A DNA stretch of 64,000 nucleotides. Origin: Sinonovacula constricta. Taxonomy: Eukaryota; Mollusca; Bivalvia; Cardiida; Solecurtidae. The DNA lies in contig CM017561.1 of assembly GCA_007844125.1 (NCBI GenBank), positions 23,641,547-23,705,546 of the forward strand, written 5' to 3'. The notes beneath the pieces were generated by a model, which did not search any database, was not told the DNA's origin, and saw only the letters and a list, made by a program, of their open reading frames with translations. Below, in pieces: positions 36,464 to 48,680 of this stretch; position 1 is the first letter of the stretch, and the number at the start of each line of letters is the position of its first letter. The position numbers and the translations under genes were made by a program.

Positions 36464-37166
36464 ATATGGGCACAAAGAGAAGAAAAATAACCCAATTTAG
36501 TGAGGACGCTTGCTGCTTTTGTAAAAAAAAAACTTTAGCCACAGCAAAGAAATCCATAATCCATCAAAGTTTGAGTTTCTTCTTGCTGGATGCAAAGACA
36601 AATCCACTGATATCGCTTTAAAACTTGTGTCTAATGAAGACAGTTTCAGAAATGGTGAAATCAGAGTTGTTTATCATAAAGTATGTTGATCAAAATGTCT
36701 TCATCCTTTTTACATGACTGAAAATGTTATCAGAAATAAAACCAATGAACAACATGCAGATTCTAACAAATGTATACGATCACAATTAAAATGTGCAGAA
36801 TTTAACTTGAAAGACAACTGTTTCATCTGTGGGGAAAATTGTAGTATTAAACATAGAGGTAAATGGTCAAAGATTGAAGGTTCCATTGACGAAACAGCGA
36901 AGCTTTATTTGAAACTTTTAAACATCGCTTCACAAAATGGTAATTATGCTCTACATAGTTGATAACTTAGTTCACAGGGTGATCTTGTGGCAGTGGAAAC
37001 TAAATATCATATAAAGAAAGGATGTCTTGCAAAATATTTTTCGTCAAACCCTGAAATGACTGAACCAAGTTCTTCTAGATGCAAAAGTGAACTTGATAAA
37101 GCATGTGAACATCTTAAGAAGGATCTTTTTAATGCTGTGGAAAAGCAAAACTCAGTATATGACTTG
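36464..37166 (+). pseudogene. Decayed zinc-finger-like ORF cut off by satellite
   Basis: Reading with frame changes gives MGTKRRKITQFSEDACCFCK, then KFEFLLAGCKDKSTDIALKL and VVYHKVC-stop-SKCLHPFYM, NLKDNCFICGENC, YLKLLNIASQNGNYALHS, and DLVAVETKYHIKKGCLAKYF. Paired CxxC and C/H clusters suggest zinc binding. Similar proteins of unknown role, often tied to transposons, are known from molluscs and cnidarians (recognised only by general pattern). A shift near 36525 and stops near 36690 and 36960 break it, and the 44-bp satellite begins within the coding frame at 37166. Not expressed as an intact protein from this copy. Confidence 0.55.
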
Positions 37167-40100
37167 GTTTGAGTCATGGAGCGAGTATCTGCAGATGTGA
37201 ATTATTAATGGTTTGAGATATGGAGCGAGTATCTTCAAATAAGGATTATCAATGGTTTGATACATGGAGCGAGTATCTTCAGGTGTGGATTATCTATAGT
37301 TTGAGTCATGGAGCGAGTATCTGCAGATGTGAATTATCTATGATTTAAGTTATGGAGCGAGTATCTGCAAATATGGATTATCAATGATTTGAGTCATGGA
37401 GCGAGTATCTTCAGGTGTGGATTATCTATGATTTGAGTTATGGTGCGAGTATCTGCAGATATGGATTATCAATGATTTGAGTCATGGAGCGAGTATCTTC
37501 AGGTGTGGATTATCTATGATTTGAGTTATGGAGCGAATATCTTCAGGTGTGGATTATCTATGATTTGAGTTATGGAGCGAGTATCTGCAGGTGTGGATTA
37601 TCTATGATTTGAGTTATGGAGCGAGTATCTGCAGATATGGATTATCAATGATTTGAGTCATGGAGCGAGTATCTTCAGGTGTGGATTAACTATGGTTTGA
37701 GTTATGGAGCGAGTATCTTCAGATGTGGATTTTCTATGGTTTGAGTCATGGAGCAAGTCTCTGCTGATATTAATTATCAATGGTTTGAGTCATCGAGCGA
37801 GTATCTTCAGGTGTGGATTATCAATGGTTTGAGTCATGGATCGAGTATCTGCAGATATGGATTATCAGTGGTTTCAGTCATGGAGCGAATATCTTTAGGT
37901 GTGGATTATCAATGGTTTGAGTCATGGAGCGAGTATCTGCAGATATGGATTATCAGTGGTTTGAGTCATGGATCGAGTATCTGCAGATATGGATGATTAA
38001 TGGTTTGTGTCATGGAGCGAGTATCTTTAGGTGTGGATTATCAATGGTTTGAGTCATCGAGCGAGTATCTTCAGGTGTGGATTATCAATGGTTTGAGTCA
38101 TGGAGCGAGTATCTGCAGATATGGATTATCAGTGGTTTGAGTCATGGATCGAGTATCTGCAGATATGGATGATTAATGGTTTGTGTCATGGAGCGAGTAT
38201 CTTTAGGTGTGGATTATCAATGGTTTGAGTCATCGAGCGAGTATTTTCAGGTGTGGATTATCAATGGTTTGAGTCATCGAGCGAGTATCTGCAGATATGG
38301 ATTATCAGTGGTTTGAGTCATGGATCGAGTATCTGCAGATATGGATTATCTATGGTTTGAGTCATGGAGCGAGTATCGTTAGGTGTGGATTATCAGTGGT
38401 TTGAGTCATGGATCGAGTATCTGCAGATATGGATTATCAATGGTTTGAGTCATCGAGCGAGTATCTTCAGGTGTGGATTATCAGTGGTTTGAGTCATGGA
38501 TCGAGTATCTGCAGATATGGATTATCTATGGTTTGAGTCATCGAGCGAGTATCTGCAGATATGGATTATCAGTGGTTTGAGTCATCGAGTGAGTATCTGC
38601 AGATATGGATTATCAATGGTTTGAGTCATGGATCGAGTATCTGCAGATATGGATTATCAGTGGTTTGAGTCATGGAGCGAGTATCTGCAGATATGGATTA
38701 TCTATGGTTTGAGTCATCGAGCGAGTATCTTCAGGTGTGGATTATCTATGGTTCGAGTCATGGAGCGAGTATCTGCAGATATGGATTATCAGTGGTTTGA
38801 GTCAAGTAGCGAGTATCTGCAGATATGGATGATTAATGGTTTGAGCCATCGAGCGAGTATCTTCAGGTATGGATTATCAATGGTTCGAGTCATGGAGCGA
38901 GTATCTGCAGATATGGATTATCAGTGGTTTGAGTCATGGAGCGAGTATCTGCATATATGGATTATCAGTGGTTTGAGCCATGGAGCGAGTATCTGCATAT
39001 ATGGATTATCAGTGGTTTGAGTCATGGAGCGAGTATCTGCATATATGGATTATCAGTGGTTTGAGTCATGGAGCGAGTATCTGCATATATGGATTATCAG
39101 TGGTTTGAGTCATGGAGCGAGTATCTGCAGATATGGATTATCAGTGGTTTGAGTCATGGAGCGAGTATCTGCAGATATGGATGATTAATGGTTTGAGCCA
39201 TCGAGCGAGTATCTTCAGGTATGGATTATCAATGGTTCGAGTCATGGAGCGAGTATCTGCAGATATGGATTATCAATGGTTCGAGTCATGGAGCGAGTAT
39301 CTGCAGATATGGATTATCAGTGGTTTGAGTCATGGAGCGAGTATCTGCATATATGGATTATCAGTGGTTTGAGTCATGGAGCGAGTATCTGCATATATGG
39401 ATTATCTATGGTTTGAGTCATGGAGCGAGTATCTGCAGATATGGATTATCTATGGCTTGAGTCACGGAGCGAGTATCTTTAGGTGTGGATTATCAATGGT
39501 TTGAGTCATGGAGCGAGTATTTTCAGATATGGATTATCAGTGGTTTGAGTCATGGAGCGAGTACCTGCAGATATGGATTATCAATGGTTTGAGTCATGGA
39601 GTGAGTATCTGCAGATATGGATGATCTATTGTTTGAGTCATGGAGCGAGTATCTGCAGATATGGATGATCTATTGTTTGAGTCATGGAGCGAGTATCTGC
39701 AGATATGGATGATCTATTGTTTGAGTCATGGAGCGAGTATCTTTAGGTGTGGATTATCAATGGTTTGAGTCATCGAGCGAGTATTTTCAGGTGTGGATTA
39801 TCAATGGTTTGAGTCATGGAGCGAGTATCTGCAGATATGGATTATCAGTGGTTTGAGTCATGGATCGAGTATCTGCAGATATGGATTATCTATGGTTTGA
39901 GTCATCGAGCGAGTATCTGCAGATATGGATTATCAGTGGTTTGAGTCATCGAGCGAGTATCTGCAGATATGGATTATCAATGGTTTGAGTCATGAAGCGA
40001 GTATCTGCAGATATGGATTATCTATGGTTTGAGTCATGGAGCGAGTATCTGCAGATATGGATTATCTATGGTTTGAGTCATGAAGCGAGTATCTGCAGAT

Positions 40101-40350
40101 GTGAATTATCTAAGGTTTGAGTCATGAAGCGAGTATCTGCAGATATGGATTATCAATGGTTTGAGTCATGGAGCGAGTATCTGCAGATGTGAATTATCTA
40201 AGGTTAAAAGTATGCAGTCAGTTTCAGCATATATGGATTGTCAATTGTTTACGTTATTGATCCTATTTCTGCAGATATTGATTTTTTACCGTAATTGTTT
40301 GACCGTTAACTTTATGTCGCCAGTTCCGAAGGATATGGATTATCAATGGT
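37166..40350. repeat. 44-bp satellite, about 70 copies
   Basis: Unit GTTTGAGTCATGGAGCGAGT then ATCTGCAGATATGGATTATC AATG. Most units carry a PstI site (CTGCAG). As 44 is not a multiple of three, the frame rotates and repeats every 132 bases; units with TTCGAG instead of TTTGAG lose a stop, producing ORFs of up to 130 codons at 38628-39020 that are repeat artefacts. Two main variants alternate (CTGCAGATATGG and CTTCAGGTGTGG). The last about 150 bases are degenerate. Confidence 0.97.
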
Positions 40351-42756
40351 ATAAGTATATTTCTTTATCTTGTGTGGCAAGGTTTGGAAGAAACATCAAA
40401 CAAAACAATATATTACTTTTAATTTAAAAGAGACATATTAATAAATACAACACAGAACACTGACCAGTAAAAGGAACAAGTTTTTGTTTGATGCTAGGCA
40501 ATTAGAATGCATGCATCAATAATGACAGATTACACATAGCAATAATTACATTACAAATGTAATAATTACTTTGTTCACACAAATTTGAATGTACATCTAT
40601 ATTTTTGTAAATCAGATATTGATATCAGAATTGGCATAATGCACATGACAAAATAGTTAAATGCAGAAATGTTATACAAAAGACGGGTACTGTTTTGACT
40701 TGAACTCTAAGTATATTGTGTATGAAGAATATCACATCTATTGAATACCATTAACTAAAGGGTTCCAAAGAATTAAGTTACACAAAGCATCGTATTTAAT
40801 CTTAAAATGCATGGAAATGGTTAAACATTGTAAAAATCCATTTCTTTTAAATTAAAATAAACATGTATACACGCAAATTAGTTTTTGACAGTCTGTAGTC
40901 TGGTTCCCCAGCTTTAAAACTTCTAAACAGCAAGATGATAGTTGAAAGAATGTGTTTCTAAAATGAATATTAGCAGAAACTTTTAAATACAATCCTTTAA
41001 ATATAAGACATATGTCCTTCCGGCTAAAGTTTCACTACGATTTGCATTTTTAAACCAACCATCCTTTTATATAACTTGTTTTGTTGCTTAAACCTAACAT
41101 GATGAAATTGAAATCAGATCAATACTGAGCACCACAAGGTGAGATAATACAGCTCAGAGGTCAAGCTACAAATAAGAGCAATAACTCTAAAACAAACAAA
41201 TGCAATCCCAGTTATCTTGCTTTTGAACACAACTGCACATCAATATCAATCATCAATCCAAGTATATAGAAAACCAGATTTTAACAGGGGAATTTATTGG
41301 GTTTGTTTTATCTATGTGGCAGAAAAGGCTTACTAAGCACTTTTGCATGTATTATTTTGCTGTAAAAAAAGAGTGCTATATTAATGTGGTATTTATTATT
41401 TTTGTAAATATAATATTTACTTGGCACCAATTGAAAATTATAATGTCAAAGTGAGGCCGATTAGTGTTCAGTGATACTACTTACAGCTTATGGTTAGCAA
41501 GTGAGAAATGGCTGTTAGTAAAGCATACACATGTCATAACATAGATATGCATCCCATTTCTCTGTAGTCAAATCAGTATATAAACAAAATCTATATTTTG
41601 TAAAAAGACAATCTTCTCCAGTTGCTGGTTCGAGTCTTGAAAGAACCTTATTTTTTCACCAAAGCGACTAATGAGACACTAATATTACTCTGTATCTTAC
41701 TTTTTCACCCTGTAGGCAAGTGAATGTGATTTTTGGTCATTTTGATCTGAATTGTTCAGACATAATGTTGCAATGAAAGGATTCTTTTAATCTCTAATTA
41801 CTTTCGATATTGTATCAGGAACTAGAATAAGTGCAATTTATACAGGAAAAAGAATAACAACTGTTTAGATGATAAATATCCATTAAAAAAAAAAAAGACA
41901 TTTTTTCAAAATAAATTAATTTGATAAAAACAGCTGGTTGACAAAGCAAACTAGGACCAGCGGTGTTTGGTTTTAAAGGAGTATGTTTTACCACTTGACC
42001 ATTATCTCAAGTGATCATTCAGAGCTAATTAGGGTTATTGCTTAACAGTGATGAACTTTATCAGCCATAGCCTGAAACATCTCAAAAAAAAAAATTTACA
42101 AACACTTACCAAAGGTATAGAGTGCCAGGTTATTCTTTATACACAATATAAAAACAATTAATATGATAATTATACAATGTAGTAATATAAATCAAAATAA
42201 GTAAGAAGAAGAAGGAGAAGATGATGAAGAAGGAAAGCTAGAATTTTAAGTACCATTGTGAAAGTTACCATTAACAAACATAAAGAACCCTCGAAAGAAC
42301 TAGAAGTCCATACATAATCAACTAAATGCATATGACCTGGAAGTCTGAGGTTGTAAACATGCAGAATAGGATCTACACTACTGGCCGAGGTCTAAACTCA
42401 GAACATGTTTCTTAAATCTGAATCACCAAATGCACCAAAATTATACCACTCAAAACCAGAGTTGGATCAATACATATGGCAAATGTGACTAGTGTTAATA
42501 TTCAATAATGCCCAATACACCTAAGTCTGTATTGATGGAAGACAGATTAAGGACCCAAGTTAGCAGTCATCACAACTTAACATTCACATTCATACAAGAA
42601 GTTTTCTTACTTAAATCAGCAGACTGATAACTCCGCAATCTGTGTATATAAAGCCATGTAAAACAGTTCATCCTTTGCTAAAAATTGTTTATTAATTTTA
42701 ATGACTTACTTATTTCAATATTAAGACATTCATCATGTACACAGAGCAAAGAAGGA
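40351..42756. other. AT-rich intergenic DNA, no gene seen
   Basis: No ORF of note, no conserved motif and no repeat array recognised. Confidence 0.5.
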
Positions 42757-43036
42757 TAGGTATGGGATTGGCCAACATTTTTGCCAATACTGTGCAGCGA
42801 CATTTCTATCATTGTAGCACAGGGGCACTTGTGAAGTGCCCAGGGACTGAACCCGGCCGGTCCATTATACTGACATCGACGAGTCCGTGTAATGCTGTCC
42901 CCTAAGTCCCGAGCAATAGGAGGGAAGCCACTACTACCAACTTAATTGTTTTTGGTTTGACCCTGCTGGGGTTTGAACCTGCGACCATCCGATCTGCAAG
43001 TCGATGCTCTACCACTTGAGCTGTTGCGGCCGGTCC
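42757..43036 (-). mobile_element. tRNA-derived SINE (family 1)
   Basis: Minus-strand copy: GGACCGGCCGCAACAGCTCA with A box AGTGGTAGAGCATCG and B box GGTTCAAACCCC at the right end, tail GGGATTGGC region at the left. More diverged than 19063-19334. Confidence 0.85.
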
Positions 43037-43901
43037 AAAAAAGGATATGATTACTTATAAGGTGAAATATTAAAAAAATGTTCCAGCTATTTACTGTCTT
43101 GTCTTTTGAACTTGTACATAAGCATTGCCAAAGGAACTAAAGCTTTAATGAATAAGTGTCAAATATTCACACATTTTTCTTTAAAAAGACAGACTTATTC
43201 AGAATCTTAATTTGGCAAGAATGTCATATCAGCTATAGACTGAAATAGAAAAACTATTGAATAACATATAAATTCAAGCTATCAGAAAGGCATGTGCTTG
43301 AAACATAAAAAACTACCAGATTATAACCAGCAAAAGACCTAAGCGAATGTTAAAGAAGCAGTTACAACTGTATTCTATTTAAAGATTACAACAGTTCTAT
43401 CGTTAATCTCCTCCCTTGCAGAATAACCACTTGCAAATTCGTAACCAGTTAACTGTTGTTATGACATTTTTCTTAATCATTCATTGTTTGAAAAAATAAA
43501 AAAAAAAATAACTTAATGCATTTTTATTACATTCATTTGCTCTTCTTGCATGCTCTTCTTTATATCTAAAAAAAATTCAATAAATAATCTGCTCCAATCA
43601 ATTTACTAAAAATTGCACAAGGCACTTAAAGAGTATTTGTTAAAGATTTGCACAACTAATTTTGAAGCGCAAATAATACCAATTTATGTAAATGTAAAAT
43701 TTTCAGTGCCAAAAAACAGTCGTAATATTCTTTCAGTAAACTGGTTAATTGGTTAACCTGTCAGACGTTTGAAAAAGTTATCATGTTTATGATTCAATAA
43801 GTTGCCATCCCTAATTCTATATTATAAGATTTAAAAAACACACACACATAAGAAAAAGTTAAATTGTTTAACAAATAAGTCTGAAACCGTCAACCAAACT
43901 C
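43037..43901. other. YOD1 3' flank, probably 3' UTR
   Basis: AT-rich with no ORF. A minus-strand AATAAA (TTTATT near 43523) about 380 bases past the YOD1 stop is a possible polyadenylation signal. Confidence 0.35.
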
Positions 43902-44822
43902 TTAGTATTCTCCAAAGTTAATGTGACCTGTGGATTTTGCATGCTCTTGGGCCTCCTTCTGACCCACTAAAGCCTTCTGACATACAAGACATCTGAGGCT
44001 AAATTTAGCCACATCTGTGTACTGCCGAGCAGCCTTTGCTTCATCTGCAATATCCAGTGCCTGCTCCAGAACAGCATGGTCTTGTGTTGAAAACATGGTC
44101 TGTAATGGCTCTCCTGGGACCAATGGCTCCATAACCAGAGGATCGTAGTGAATCCCATCATAAAGGACTAACACCCGCTTCAAGTAGTTTTTGTCTTCAC
44201 CAAAGCGATCAATTCTTCCAGTCTGAGTGTCCACAACATCTATTTCTGTACTGTAATACTGAGCTAGAATAGAAATCTCTATTGCTCCACCCCAGGATTC
44301 AGTGTTCATAATCCACCTGCAGTATTCAGAATTACTCTTGCCTAGGAAAGCTTCACTGTAAGTTGAAGGGTCACTCATTACTAGACCAGCTATAAGTTCT
44401 CTCATTGGGTCAGCACTAGACAGATCAACTTTCCCATCATTCATTACACAATCAATGCTAGTAAAAAGGCAAGAATTATTAGCAGGAACCACTTTTCTCA
44501 TTAACATTCCACTTGATCTATTAATTTGCTCTTGTAGGGCATCATCTACTTGATCTATTTTTCTCTTTCGTTGTGTTTGATCTTCTTCTACAATCAAGAC
44601 ATCTCCAGATCTTATAGGTAAGGATGATATCTGATCTGAATCTCGTCCAAATGTAATCACTTGAGGTGGATAGCCTGTCTTTACCTTCATACAATCACTG
44701 GAAATTTTGGTAACTTCAGCTATCATAGTTTTTAATTTTCCAACTGTGGAAGTTGTGGTTAATCCCTTTATGACATATCTTCCTGACTTGGTCTGGCAGC
44801 GAAGGTCCAAGCTTTGTGACAT
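43902..44822 (-). CDS. YOD1: YOD1 / OTU1 ubiquitin thioesterase
   Basis: 306 residues in one exon; known YOD1 works with p97/VCP in ER-associated degradation by trimming ubiquitin chains. Order of parts: UBX-like fold (about 5-80, including LRCQTKSGRYVIKGL and GYPPQ, ending SGDVLIVEEDQT), OTU domain (about 108-230, VPANNSCLFTS with Cys118 as nucleophile, WGGAIEISIL, VVDTQTGRIDRFGED, YDGIHYDPL with His225), and a C-terminal C2H2 finger (Cys278, Cys281, His294, His300) ending TGHINFGEY. The start chosen is the ATG at 44822, preceded by ACC; a TATTTTGCAG splice acceptor ends at 44827, so an upstream in-frame ATG at 44840 lies in intron and at least one 5' non-coding exon is expected. Odd point: the usual VPADNSC is VPANNSC here. 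Human YOD1 has a longer N terminus (about 348 residues). Confidence 0.93.
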   Translation of the reverse strand: MSQSLDLRCQTKSGRYVIKGLTTTSTVGKLKTMIAEVTKISSDCMKVKTGYPPQVITFGRDSDQISSLPIRSGDVLIVEEDQTQRKRKIDQVDDALQEQINRSSGMLMRKVVPANNSCLFTSIDCVMNDGKVDLSSADPMRELIAGLVMSDPSTYSEAFLGKSNSEYCRWIMNTESWGGAIEISILAQYYSTEIDVVDTQTGRIDRFGEDKNYLKRVLVLYDGIHYDPLVMEPLVPGEPLQTMFSTQDHAVLEQALDIADEAKAARQYTDVAKFSLRCLVCQKALVGQKEAQEHAKSTGHINFGEY

Positions 44823-44840
44823 GGTTCTGCAAAATACCAC
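44820..44840 (-). promoter_or_regulatory. Splice acceptor before YOD1 start
   Basis: Minus strand reads TATTTTGCAG then AACCATG. This implies that the coding exon starts at 44826 with its ATG four bases in, and that a 5' non-coding exon lies to the right. That exon was not identified. Confidence 0.6.
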
Positions 44841-45164
44841 ATGACAATAAATACCATAATCTAGTTAAAAATTAAGGACAAGACTAACAGAATACATTTA
44901 AGCATTTTTGGAAGAAGTTGCGTTGTTATCTACATGGTACACTGGGCAAACAAAAATATGTTGGACATGTAAAGCATCTTGGTCACAGTTTACAGAATGC
45001 ACAGGATAAAGAAAATCACATGACACACACTTCATAATTATTTAAATGATTGCTTACTATCACACCAATACTGTTTGTGATAGATTTATACAAATAAAAT
45101 AGTTATTCCTATTTGTTTATTTTGAGAATATAATTTGATGATAAACTTAGATTGCAGATCTTTA

Positions 45165-45245
45165 CTAATACTGCTGTTACCACTACTACTGCTGCTGCTA
45201 ACACTATTGCAGCTAATACTACTTCTGCTGCTGTTGATGCTGCAT
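45165..45245. repeat. Imperfect trinucleotide repeat
   Basis: ACTACTACTGCTGCTGCTAA-type CTG/CTA run of about 80 bases, in the presumed YOD1 5' intron. Confidence 0.7.
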
Positions 45246-45382
45246 AAATTAATAATATAATCAAGTTAGAGACAATTTGCATTTAAAAAAAACAAACTCC
45301 GTGATTATAATTTTTAAATTGTTATTGGTATAGGCAATAACAATAATGAATTACTCTACCAACTCACACCTAACATCAAGGA

Positions 45383-45657
45383 CCAGCCACAATAGCTCAA
45401 GTGGTAGAGCATCGGCTTGCGGATTGGGAGTTCGTGGGTTCAAACCCCGGCCGGGTTAAACCAAACACTTAAATGTTGGTAGAAGTGGCTTCCCTCCTAA
45501 CGCTCGGGCCAAGGGGACAGCATTACACCTGACTCGTCGGTGTCAGTATAATGGACCAGCCGGGTTCAGTTCCTGTGCACCTCATAAGTGGCCCTGTGCC
45601 ATAATGATAGAAATGTCACTGCACAGTATCGGCAAAAATGCCAATCCCTAGCCTAAA
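45383..45657 (+). mobile_element. tRNA-derived SINE (family 1), full length
   Basis: Complete head GACCAGCCACAATAGCTCAA GTGGTAGAGC with B box GGGTTCAAACCCC, body with CCTCCTAACGCTCGGGCC, end GGCAAAAATGCCAATCCC. Head and body match 19063-19334 closely. Confidence 0.9.
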
Positions 45658-45887
45658 GTAATATATGAGAGGTTTGTTTATTTTAAGATGACTAACATAA
45701 TCAGGTTGATAAAAACAAATAAAAGATGTGCTCATCTTTCAACTCAGTGGTTTAAGTATAATAACATCGTCAATTGTACCTGATTAATTAATTGGGCAAA
45801 AAACATTTTTGAACGAACCCAATTTTTAGCTATTTTTTACAAGATGAATTAACTTAAAGTCAACTTTATGTCTACTAAACAGACCTG

Positions 45888-46040
45888 GTAGCACAATCGG
45901 TAGAGAGGCTCGAGGTAGGGGAGGCCCCAGGTTCGATCCCTGGCCGCAGCATACCTAAGTCATTTAAAATGGTAGCCCCCTTGCTAACGCTCAACCAAAT
46001 ATAATGGTAGTTCCAAGATTGGTTAACCTGGTTATGTTGT
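45888..46040 (+). mobile_element. SINE family 2, 5' half
   Basis: GACCTGGTAGCACAATCGGT with B box CAGGTTCGATCCCTGG, then CCCCCTTGCTAACGCTCAAC. Matches the head and start of the body of 20794-21116; the 3' half is missing. Confidence 0.75.
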
Positions 46041-47284
46041 CCAAATTTATTAAAATGTCACTTTTAAATATCTGTAGTTAATGTGTGACATATCTTATTT
46101 ACCCAATTTTCAGAAACATCCAGACCATTCTTTACAGACCCTTCTTTAAATGAGATCAATTTATAGAAACATCCGGCACCCAACTTGGAACCAGTAGCAA
46201 CAACCGCGCACCTGGCTGTGCAGGGGAGATAATTTTGGAAAATCATTGAAAATCTGACCTCACTACCCCATCTTTACATTACGCTGTTCTGCGATTAAAT
46301 CCAATCACTAAGAATGTAAATATGTAAATATATGTGTAGAAAAAAGGTCAAAGTTGGCGTTTATAATGGTTTAGATCTCGAAAAGAACGAAAGAGGGTAA
46401 AAAAAATAGTCTTGAAAATTTCAGTTTCTGATTTTTTTATGTCATAAGCCGTAAACGCTGGTTAAACTATTGTTATTTAAGAGGAAAATCAATATTTTAA
46501 TACAGAAATGCAAATCTTTGCGTCTTGTCTCACGTAAACATTTAGATTTTTATTGCGGAATAGACAAGTGCAGAATTTCCTTGAAATTAAAAATTGACCT
46601 TTTTTCGAAGGTTGATTTTTTTGTATTTTCTGGTCCATCAAAACAATTATGTTATACATCTACATGAGAAAACTATTTATTTTCTTAATTGGCATGAGTA
46701 GTACTTTCAGAAAATATATAGTTTTGATCATATTTTGTTATTTATAAAAATGGGCGGTTGATGCTAGAACAAGTCTTTTTTGCAGTGTCATAAAATTCTT
46801 AATATTTGCATGCAAAATTTCTTCGTAAAAAGAATGTTATGAAAGAGAGAATTTGCTTGCCTTTTTCGGATGAGTTGTAAATAGTAGTTATATTCACATT
46901 CAAAGTAATGATCATCTGTAAATTTTGGAAAAGATGCAGCCGTCTTTGTTTATGCGAACTCTTGCGCGTTACGTCACCAGTTTGAGTGTAGTGAGCAGTT
47001 TATTCAGCGGCACTTTTGTCACATATAGTTCTGTAAACTTTTTTGTTAAAATTTAAATCTATTTTAGTTTAATTCATTGAGACAATGCAAATTTAACTTA
47101 AAAGCATTAACTAGAGGACAACTCTAGATAATTGATTTTTAAAAGAAAAGACATGCCACCTTTATTTTAAACATTGACTATGCCTTAAATATTGGGTGTC
47201 TTGATCCGTTGTTATTGCCGGATTGCAACCAGAGCGTCTCCGTTGCATTCAATCGGAACTCTTCCTCGGTTCAATCATCCGTGA
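46041..47284. other. Possible YOD1 5' region, otherwise unassigned
   Basis: No gene identified. Two short stretches have higher GC (46190-46230 with GCAGGGGAGATAATTTTGG; 46930-46990 with GAACTCTTGCGCGTTACGTC A) and might be promoter or first-exon sequence for YOD1. This is a guess from position and composition. Confidence 0.25.
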
Positions 47285-48680
47285 TGATTGGGTATGACTA
47301 TTTACCAGATATGAATTCATATCCGCAGATATGACTCCTGGATACGGATATAAACGTAAAAAAAAAACATAATATACACCCATTTATGTTATATTGATGT
47401 CTTTTTAGTAACATAAATGTATTTTCTATAAATTAAATTAATTTACATTAGGTATTCTCGTAACTGTGATTGATGTAATAAAAATCGACATATGGGAATT
47501 CATATCCGTGGAAATACAGGGTACGGATAGGAACAATAAAATTGCCATCTGCAGCATTGTTTATTTTATTTCTGTTAATTTTGACGAAATGTAATTTATT
47601 AAATAACTATACCTCATTTTAAAGAAGTGTATACCTTTTGTACACATTTGCTGTTAATGAATATTTTGATTGCCGCACGGAAGTTCATTGCCGTGGATAT
47701 ACGGAGTACGAATATGAACGTAAAAAGCAATAGCTTTACCTTTAATTGGTGTTGTTTTTTTTGTTGTTTTTTTTTTTTTTGTGTTTTTATGGCAATAATT
47801 TTATTTTTAATTAATTTAACCAATTTTATAAAATTCTACAGATTTTTACAGAATTGTTGGCAAAAAATAAACCCATAACCGCGCCTGAGTTCATATCCGT
47901 AGACATACAGGGTACGGATGTGAATGTAAGACATTATATACACCCATGTATGTGACATTTATGTGTTTTATAGAAAATGTTTCTATAACTAAAATAATGA
48001 AACCTTTTTTCGTATAACATACAATCGTGGTTGATTAAACGGTCATTGTTATATGGTAATTCATAACCGTGTACAAACAGGGTACGGAAATGAACAATAA
48101 GATTGTAGCCCCTTTTATATTTCTGTTAATTATCAAGAAATATATCTAGTTTTAATGTTTTTACATTCTTTGATAGAGGTACTTTTACACACTTACAAAT
48201 AATAAATATACTGACAGCCGCACATACTTTCATATCCGTGGAAATACGGGGTACGGATATGAAAATTAAACTCACTATCTTCAACTCTAAATGTTGTTAT
48301 TTTTTTCTGTAAATGTTCTTGTTATATAATTATTTTTAATTAAGTCACTTAACCACTTTGATGAAATTCTACGAGTCTTTTCATAATTGTTGTTATTAAA
48401 TATACCCATAGACGCGCCAGAGTTCATATCCGTAGACAAAGAAGGTATGGATATGAACGCAAAAAATCATTATTTACACCCATTTATGTTATATTTATGT
48501 CTTTGTTGGACATTTTTGCATTCTCTTTCAATACAATAATTTTACTTGGGTATTATCATAAAACATACAACTGTGATTGATTTAATGAAAAAAAGCTATC
48601 AAGTAAGCCATAACCGTTTCCTGTTTAGCCAAACCGAATTTCATACCATTGTACATAGGGACGCTAAACACTGAAAATCG
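47285..48680. repeat. Palindrome-bearing repeat array, about 8 units (left arm)
   Basis: Same family as 34650-35850: TTCATATCCGT...GTACGGATATGAACG pairs at about 47317, 47500, 47683, 47889, 48059, 48230, 48422 and a decayed one near 48640. More diverged than the 35-kb array. Orientation is opposite to the array at 50652-51060. Confidence 0.85.

Noticed and set aside
38628..39372. ORFs of 86-130 codons (MERVSADMDYQWFESWSEYL) as a real protein
   Set aside because: They follow the 44-bp satellite with the frame rotating every unit; they are open only where a TTCGAG variant removes a stop.
44823..44840. Upstream YOD1 start giving 312 residues
   Set aside because: The six extra codons overlap a strong splice acceptor (TATTTTGCAG), so they are intronic.
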